Shown in pieces: positions 59,520-64,000 of a DNA stretch of 64,000 nt (the first letter of the stretch is position 1; every line of letters begins with the position of its first letter). Source of the DNA: Chrysoporthe austroafricana (lineage: Eukaryota; Ascomycota; Sordariomycetes; Diaporthales; Cryphonectriaceae); assembly GCA_001051155.2 (NCBI GenBank), contig JYIP02000001.1:3348001-3412000 (forward strand), written 5' to 3'. The notes beneath the pieces were generated by a model. It did no database searches, was not told where the DNA came from, and saw only the letters and a program-made list of their open reading frames with translations. The position numbers were made by a program, and so were the translations under genes.

Positions 59520-60366
59520 ATGTCCACGGCTACCGACCATCACCACCACCACAACAGAGCCACCCCGATGCCGCCCTTCGCCCCAGACGTCCTGGTCACC
59601 GGCTCCTCGGGCCACCTCGGGCACGCCCTCATGCTCGCCCTCCCGGCGCACGGGCACACCCCGTTGGGCATCGACATCCGGCCCTCCTCGGCCGCGCCGC
59701 CGCCGCACACCCTCGTCGGCTCCATAGCAGACGCCGCCTTCGTCGCCGGCGTGCTCGCCGCGCACCCCTCGCTCCGCCACGTCGTCCACGCCGCGGCCCT
59801 GCACAAGCCGCACGTCGGCACCCACCCCAAGGCCGCCTTCGTCGAGACCAACATCACTGGCACCCTGACCCTCCTGGAGGCCGTCGCCGCCGCCAACGCC
59901 GCCGTGGCGCGCGATAGCAGCAACGACGATGATAACAACAGCGGTAGCAGCAATAACAAGATCACCTCCTTCGTCCTCGTCAGCACCACCTCCGTCTTCG
60001 GCGCCGCCCTCAGCCCCCCGCCCGGCGCGCCCGCCGCCTGGATCGACGAGGCCGTCGTGCCCGCGCCCAAGAACATCTACGGCGCCACCAAGGCCGCCGC
60101 CGAGGACCTCTGCCGGCTGGCGCACCTGGAGACGGGGCTGCCCGTCGTGGTGCTGCGCGCGGCGCGCTTCTTCCCGGAGGAGGACGACGGCGACGGGGCG
60201 GCGGCGCGCGGCGCCGTGGCCGACGGCGACAACCTGAAGGTGGCCGAGCTGGCGTACCGCCGGGCGGACCTCGCGGACGTGGTGGGCGCGTGTGTCGCCG
60301 CGGTGCGCGCGGCGGAGGCGGTGGGCTGGGGCCGGTACGTGATCAGCGCGCCGGCGCCGGTGACCC

Positions 60367-60405
<39 letters not shown>

Positions 60406-60692
60406 TGGCGCTGCTGGGGTTCGGGGGCCGCGCCGGCGTGGCGGCGGTGCTGGAGCGGGGCGCGCCGGGGTGCGGCGCGGCGTTCGCGGCGCGCGGGTGG
60501 CGGTTCCCGGCGCGGGTGGACCGGGTGTACGACTGCTCGCGGGCGCGGCGCGAGCTGGGCTGGGCGCCGGCGTACACCCTCGGGCGGGCGGTGGAGAGGC
60601 TGGCGCGCGGGGAGGAGTGGCGGAGCGAGCTGGCGGTGCGGGTCGGGCGGCGGGGGTATCACGATGTGCCTACTGGGGTCTACACGGCGTGA
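59520..60692 (+). CDS. NAD-dependent epimerase/dehydratase family protein
   Basis: Single-exon extended short-chain dehydrogenase of 390 residues. The dinucleotide-binding motif TGSSGHLG is at 27-34, followed by HVVHAAALHKPHVG and NITGTLTLLEAV. The active site is SSTTSVFG-like (LVSTTSVFG, about 153-161) and Tyr187-x-x-x-Lys191 in NIYGATKAAAEDLC. The C-terminal region ends YDCSRARRELGWAPAYTLG, typical of nucleotide-sugar epimerases and dehydratases. Low-complexity inserts include an Asn/Asp/Ser loop (131-148) and an 11-Asp tract (about 304-314) from a GAC repeat. The start may be the ATG at 59520 or the second ATG at 59568, which trims a His-rich tail. The substrate is unknown. It is a second sugar-nucleotide-type enzyme in the window but lies 25 kb from the GAG genes. 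Confidence 0.85.
60368..60402 (+). repeat. In-frame (GAC)n repeat encoding poly-Asp
   Basis: Eleven GAC codons inside the epimerase gene, the same codon repeat as in the aldo-keto reductase gene. Confidence 0.9.
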
Positions 60693-61885
60693 TGGGCAGT
60701 GTGTGGCCTGGTGGTATGTGGTTCAGGCTGTATGGCTGTGAGGCACCGCGCAGTCTTGGGCTTGCTGATCTTGGGGGCAGGTGATTTCTACTTTTCTGTC
60801 TCCCCTTTCTCTATCTCTCTCTCTCTCTTTTTCTTTCCATCCTTCTTCTTATAAACTAGTGCCAGCTCCTGGGATCCTATGCGCAAGCGATATACTACCT
60901 GCTACGCCTCCGACTCCGCGTCGGCATGACAGATCACACCGGAACATGGGCGGCTAGGCAGTCAGTCGTCCAGACACGGGAAACCTCAGGACAATGCTGG
61001 CCTCGCCGAGAGGGCACCGCGACTGACGCTCACTGGGTCTGGGGGCCAGACGAGCGGGCCCTCACCGCCGTGCGTGCGGGGAAGAGAGGCGTCTCCCCCG
61101 GGTTTCATTCACCCGAAGCCAATGGCTGGTGGATCTTCCCCAGGAGTCTAGTCAGCGGTAGTGGGTGGGTGGATGGGTGGATGGGTGGGACCCCTGAAGA
61201 GAGGGCCTCGCTTTCTGGCAGAGAGCAACGGCTGAGGCGTGTAAGTCTTCTGGGTTATCCGCTCCCTGACCAAGTAACTCCATACTGTACCCAGAGTCTT
61301 TGACTCGGATTTAGCCTAAAACGCTGTGGTACATCAGCAGGCGCAGTGTGCCGAAGTCGTCCCGTAGGTCAGAGTGCTTTGTACGCCCATGGCCCCTCGT
61401 GGATATGAGGATTCCGAGAACGACTATCGTGCAGCACACTCGCACAGATATCACGGGCCAGGACGCGTGTTGCCGGAGGGGGGGGGGCTCATATGCCCTC
61501 AGCTAGGCCGTATGCACGAGGATCCTTCGGCCTATTCTATCGACGCCCTTCGTATGTACGATAGTACAGACTATGCTTAAGGCGACGTACGTCTGTCCTA
61601 TCCGGTCCCCCAGACGAAAGGGGACCCTCCTCTCGCTGACCTGCTGCAGCGCGCCCACCGAGGTCCCGCCGCGCCCCAGGCATGGCCCACGTTATACAAG
61701 CTTATATTACGACGCCGCGGCTCGAGCAGGATAGTATTGGGACCGCTGTCCCATGTCTAGCCCTGTCCGACCTGCGTGCCGTCTGCAGCCAGGCTGTCTG
61801 TCTGGCAGGGTAGCTTGGGACGAGCTATGGGGTCGCTGATTCAACCGAGGCGGACATTTAACCGGATGACCTTCCTGGGTTCTCC

Positions 61886-61894
61886 ATAAATATA
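61886..61894 (+). promoter_or_regulatory. TATA box of the sugar transporter gene
   Basis: ATAAATATA, about 100 bp before the start codon at 61990, followed by a CA repeat in the presumed leader. Confidence 0.55.
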
Positions 61895-61941
61895 TGTACC
61901 TCGATGCCCCCCCCCCTCCGCGCCCTCATCGTGAAGCCCTT

Positions 61942-61942
<1 letters not shown>

Positions 61943-61975
<33 letters not shown>
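61943..61975. repeat. (CA)n microsatellite
   Basis: About 16 CA units ending 15 bp before the sugar transporter start codon. Confidence 0.9.
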
Positions 61976-61976
<1 letters not shown>

Positions 61977-61989
61977 GTAGTTCGTCGCC

Positions 61990-63857
61990 ATGCCGTGGAT
62001 ACAGAAGGTCATTCGCAACGAGGCCGTCCGGCTGGACCCGCCGGAGGTGTACAACTGGCGGGTGTTCGCCCTGGCCGCGGCGGCGTGCTTCGGCGGGACG
62101 CTGTTCGGCATGGACACGGGCATCATCGGCGGCGTGCTGACGCTGCCGGACTTCAAGAAGGAGTTCGGGCTCGAGGGTTTCACGACGACCGCCAGCGCGA
62201 CGCTCTCGGCCAACCTCGTCAGCACGATGCAGGCGGGCGCCGTCGTCGGCGCGCTCGCCGCGCTGCCCCTCGGCGAGACCCTCGGCCGCAAGCCCAGCCT
62301 CATGATCATCGCCGTCCTCGCCTTCCTCGGCGGCCTGCTGCAGGCCTTCTCCAACGGCAGCTTCGCCATGTTCTACGCCGGCCGCGTCGTCGAGGGGCTC
62401 GGCCTCGGCGGCGCCACCATGCTCGCCCCCGTCTACGTCGCCGAGAACTCCCCGCGCGCCATCCGCGGCCTGCTCATCGGCTTCTACCAGCTGTTCGAGA
62501 CCATGGGCGCCATGGTCGCCTTCTTCATCGACTACGGCTCGCTGCTCCACATCAAGGTTGGCATGAACCACCACCCGCTCCGGCCTGCTGCCCGGCTGGC
62601 TGTCCTTGTCTTGTGTGTAGATCCGGATGATAACTGACTTGTCCCCTTCCCCCCCCCCCCCACAGGGCCACGCCTCCTGGCAGGTCCCCTTGGCCATGCA
62701 GTCGCTCCCGCCGTTCCTCATCTTCGTCACCATCTTCTTCTGCCCGGAGTCGCCCCGCTGGCTCGCCAGCAAGGACAACTGGGAGAAGGCCTCCGACGTG
62801 CTGTCCAACGTGCGCCACCTGCCCGTCGAGCACCCGTACATCCAGCAGGAGCTCCTGGAGATGAGGCTGCAGCTCGAGGAGGAGCGCCGGTCGGTCCACG
62901 GCTCCGGGTTCTGGGCCATGCAGAAGGAGTGCTGGCTCATCCCCGGGAACAGGAAGCGCGCTCTCATGGCGATGGCCCTGATGACGGCCCAGCAGTGGAC
63001 AGGCGTGAGTCTCCCCGGCAGCCTGGGCATTTCCTCTTGATCTTTGACCACCCAGGAGTTGACGAGGACCCCCCTTTGACCAGACCAACGCCATCAACTA
63101 CTACGCGCCCGAGATCTTCGAGTCGCTCGGCATCTCCGGCAACGCCGAGTCGCTCCTGGCGACGGGCGTCTACGGCATCGTCAAGATGTGCTCGTGCGCC
63201 ATCTTCATCACCTTCCTCGCCGACACGCTCGGGCGGCGCTGGTCGTTCGTCTGGACCGGCTACGCCATGTGCATCTTCATGTTCTACCTCGGCTTCTTCG
63301 TGCGCTTCGACCCGCCCAAGTCCGGCGCGCCGCAGACCAGCGCCGGCACCGCCGCCCTCGTCATGGTGTACCTCTTCGCCGCCGCCTTCCAGTTCGGCTG
63401 GGGCCCCGTCTGCTGGATCTACGTCAGCGAGATCCCCACGAACCGCCTGCGGGGGTACACCGTCAGCATCGCCGCCGCCACGCAGTGGGTCTTCAACCTG
63501 ATCGTGACGCGGTTCACCCCGACCATGCTGAAGACCGTCGGCGGGAGCACCGGGTACGGGACGTACTTCCTCTACGGGAGCTTCTGCTTCACGATGGCCA
63601 CCGTGGCGTTCTGGATCCCGGAGACAAAAGGGGTAAGTCTGTTTTTTTTTTTTTTTTTTTTTTTTCTCCGGCACATGACAACCCGCATAGTGGAGCGTTC
63701 ATGCTGACGTCCGGGGGTCCAGGTCTCCCTTGAGCGCATGGACGAGCTCTTTGGCACCGCCGACCTGGGCGTCGACGATCTCGGAACCACGATGAAACAT
63801 GACGAGGCAGGGGACGTCGAGGCCACACAGTACGAGTATTCCGAGCGGCGGAATTGA
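61990..63857 (+). CDS. MFS sugar transporter (TC 2.A.1.1 type)
   Basis: Twelve-helix plasma-membrane hexose/sugar:proton transporter. Four exons, 61990-62556, 62666-63004, 63084-63632 and 63723-63857, all joined at phase 0, give 529 residues. The donor of intron 1 (GTTGGC) is weak. Family signatures are present in order: [17 protein letters not shown] after helix 1, [20 protein letters not shown] with [21 protein letters not shown] at 216-222 before the central loop, [28 protein letters not shown], and PETKG at 481-485 after helix 12, followed by [11 protein letters not shown]. The C-terminal tail is acidic. It resembles the quinate-permease/hexose branch, but sugar preference cannot be read from sequence by eye. 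Exon 4 is only joined after a T-rich intron of 90 bp. Confidence 0.92.
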
Positions 63858-64000
63858 CGTGAAGGTTGTAGCATCTCCGCGCCAAGGACATGGGTTTTGA
63901 GTTTCGATCATCGCGTATTTCGGAGCAGATCAATGCAGCCAAGTCAAGGGTCTCACCGCCTCCCATGCGCAGAGACTACTACTGATATCATTCCGGCATT

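Larger units (their letters stand above)
60693..61989. other. Intergenic region, promoter of the sugar transporter
   Basis: 1.3 kb between same-strand genes. It contains a GGGTGGAT-type tandem repeat (about 61160-61190) and, at the right end, a TATA box and a CA repeat. A 68-codon frame at 61374-61580 has no recognisable features. Confidence 0.5.

Overview
This window comes from a GC-rich filamentous ascomycete, most likely a sordariomycete. Genes are split by short GT-AG introns (about 60 to 280 bp, one with a perfect TACTAAC branch point). Intergenic stretches are long and rich in microsatellites. Several proteins belong to families typical of Pezizomycotina. I see no bacterial operon logic, no CRISPR array, and no rRNA or tRNA that I could recognise.

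The centrepiece is a complete five-gene cluster for galactosaminogalactan (GAG), the cationic GalNAc/GalN/galactose exopolysaccharide known from Aspergillus, spanning about 3.3-34.5 kb. From left to right: an Agd3-type CE18 deacetylase (minus), an Ega3-type GH114 galactosaminidase (plus), a Sph3-type GH135 hydrolase (plus), a small cysteine-rich secreted protein (plus), a Uge3-type UDP-glucose/GlcNAc 4-epimerase (minus) and a giant Gtb3-type membrane glycosyltransferase of 2947 residues (plus). By analogy with Aspergillus, Uge3 supplies UDP-Gal and UDP-GalNAc, Gtb3 polymerises and exports the chain, Agd3 removes acetyl groups outside the cell, and Ega3 and Sph3 cut or process the polymer. Reconstructed exons join in frame for all five core genes. 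The C-terminal part of Gtb3 resembles the bacterial PelF glycosyltransferase, so the fungal cluster parallels the bacterial Pel system.

Left of the cluster (1-3.3 kb) there is only a possible degenerate gene for a small membrane protein. Right of it (35-64 kb) lie ordinary single genes: a 2-oxoglutarate/Fe(II) oxygenase, a secreted protein with three PAN/apple-like repeats, an aldo-keto reductase of the D-arabinose/L-galactose dehydrogenase type, a secreted NTF2-like protein, a BAHD-type acyltransferase, a Sip5-like zinc-binding protein, a Pmp3 proteolipid, an NAD-dependent epimerase/dehydratase and an MFS sugar transporter. Nothing in the sequence ties these to GAG synthesis.

Spaces between genes are large (1 to 5 kb). 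They hold simple repeats, a few TATA boxes and three single undetermined bases, each next to a long C run. All gene models are hand-spliced from the genomic sequence. Exon ends rest on GT-AG sites, frame continuity and protein similarity remembered from known families, not on transcripts or searches.
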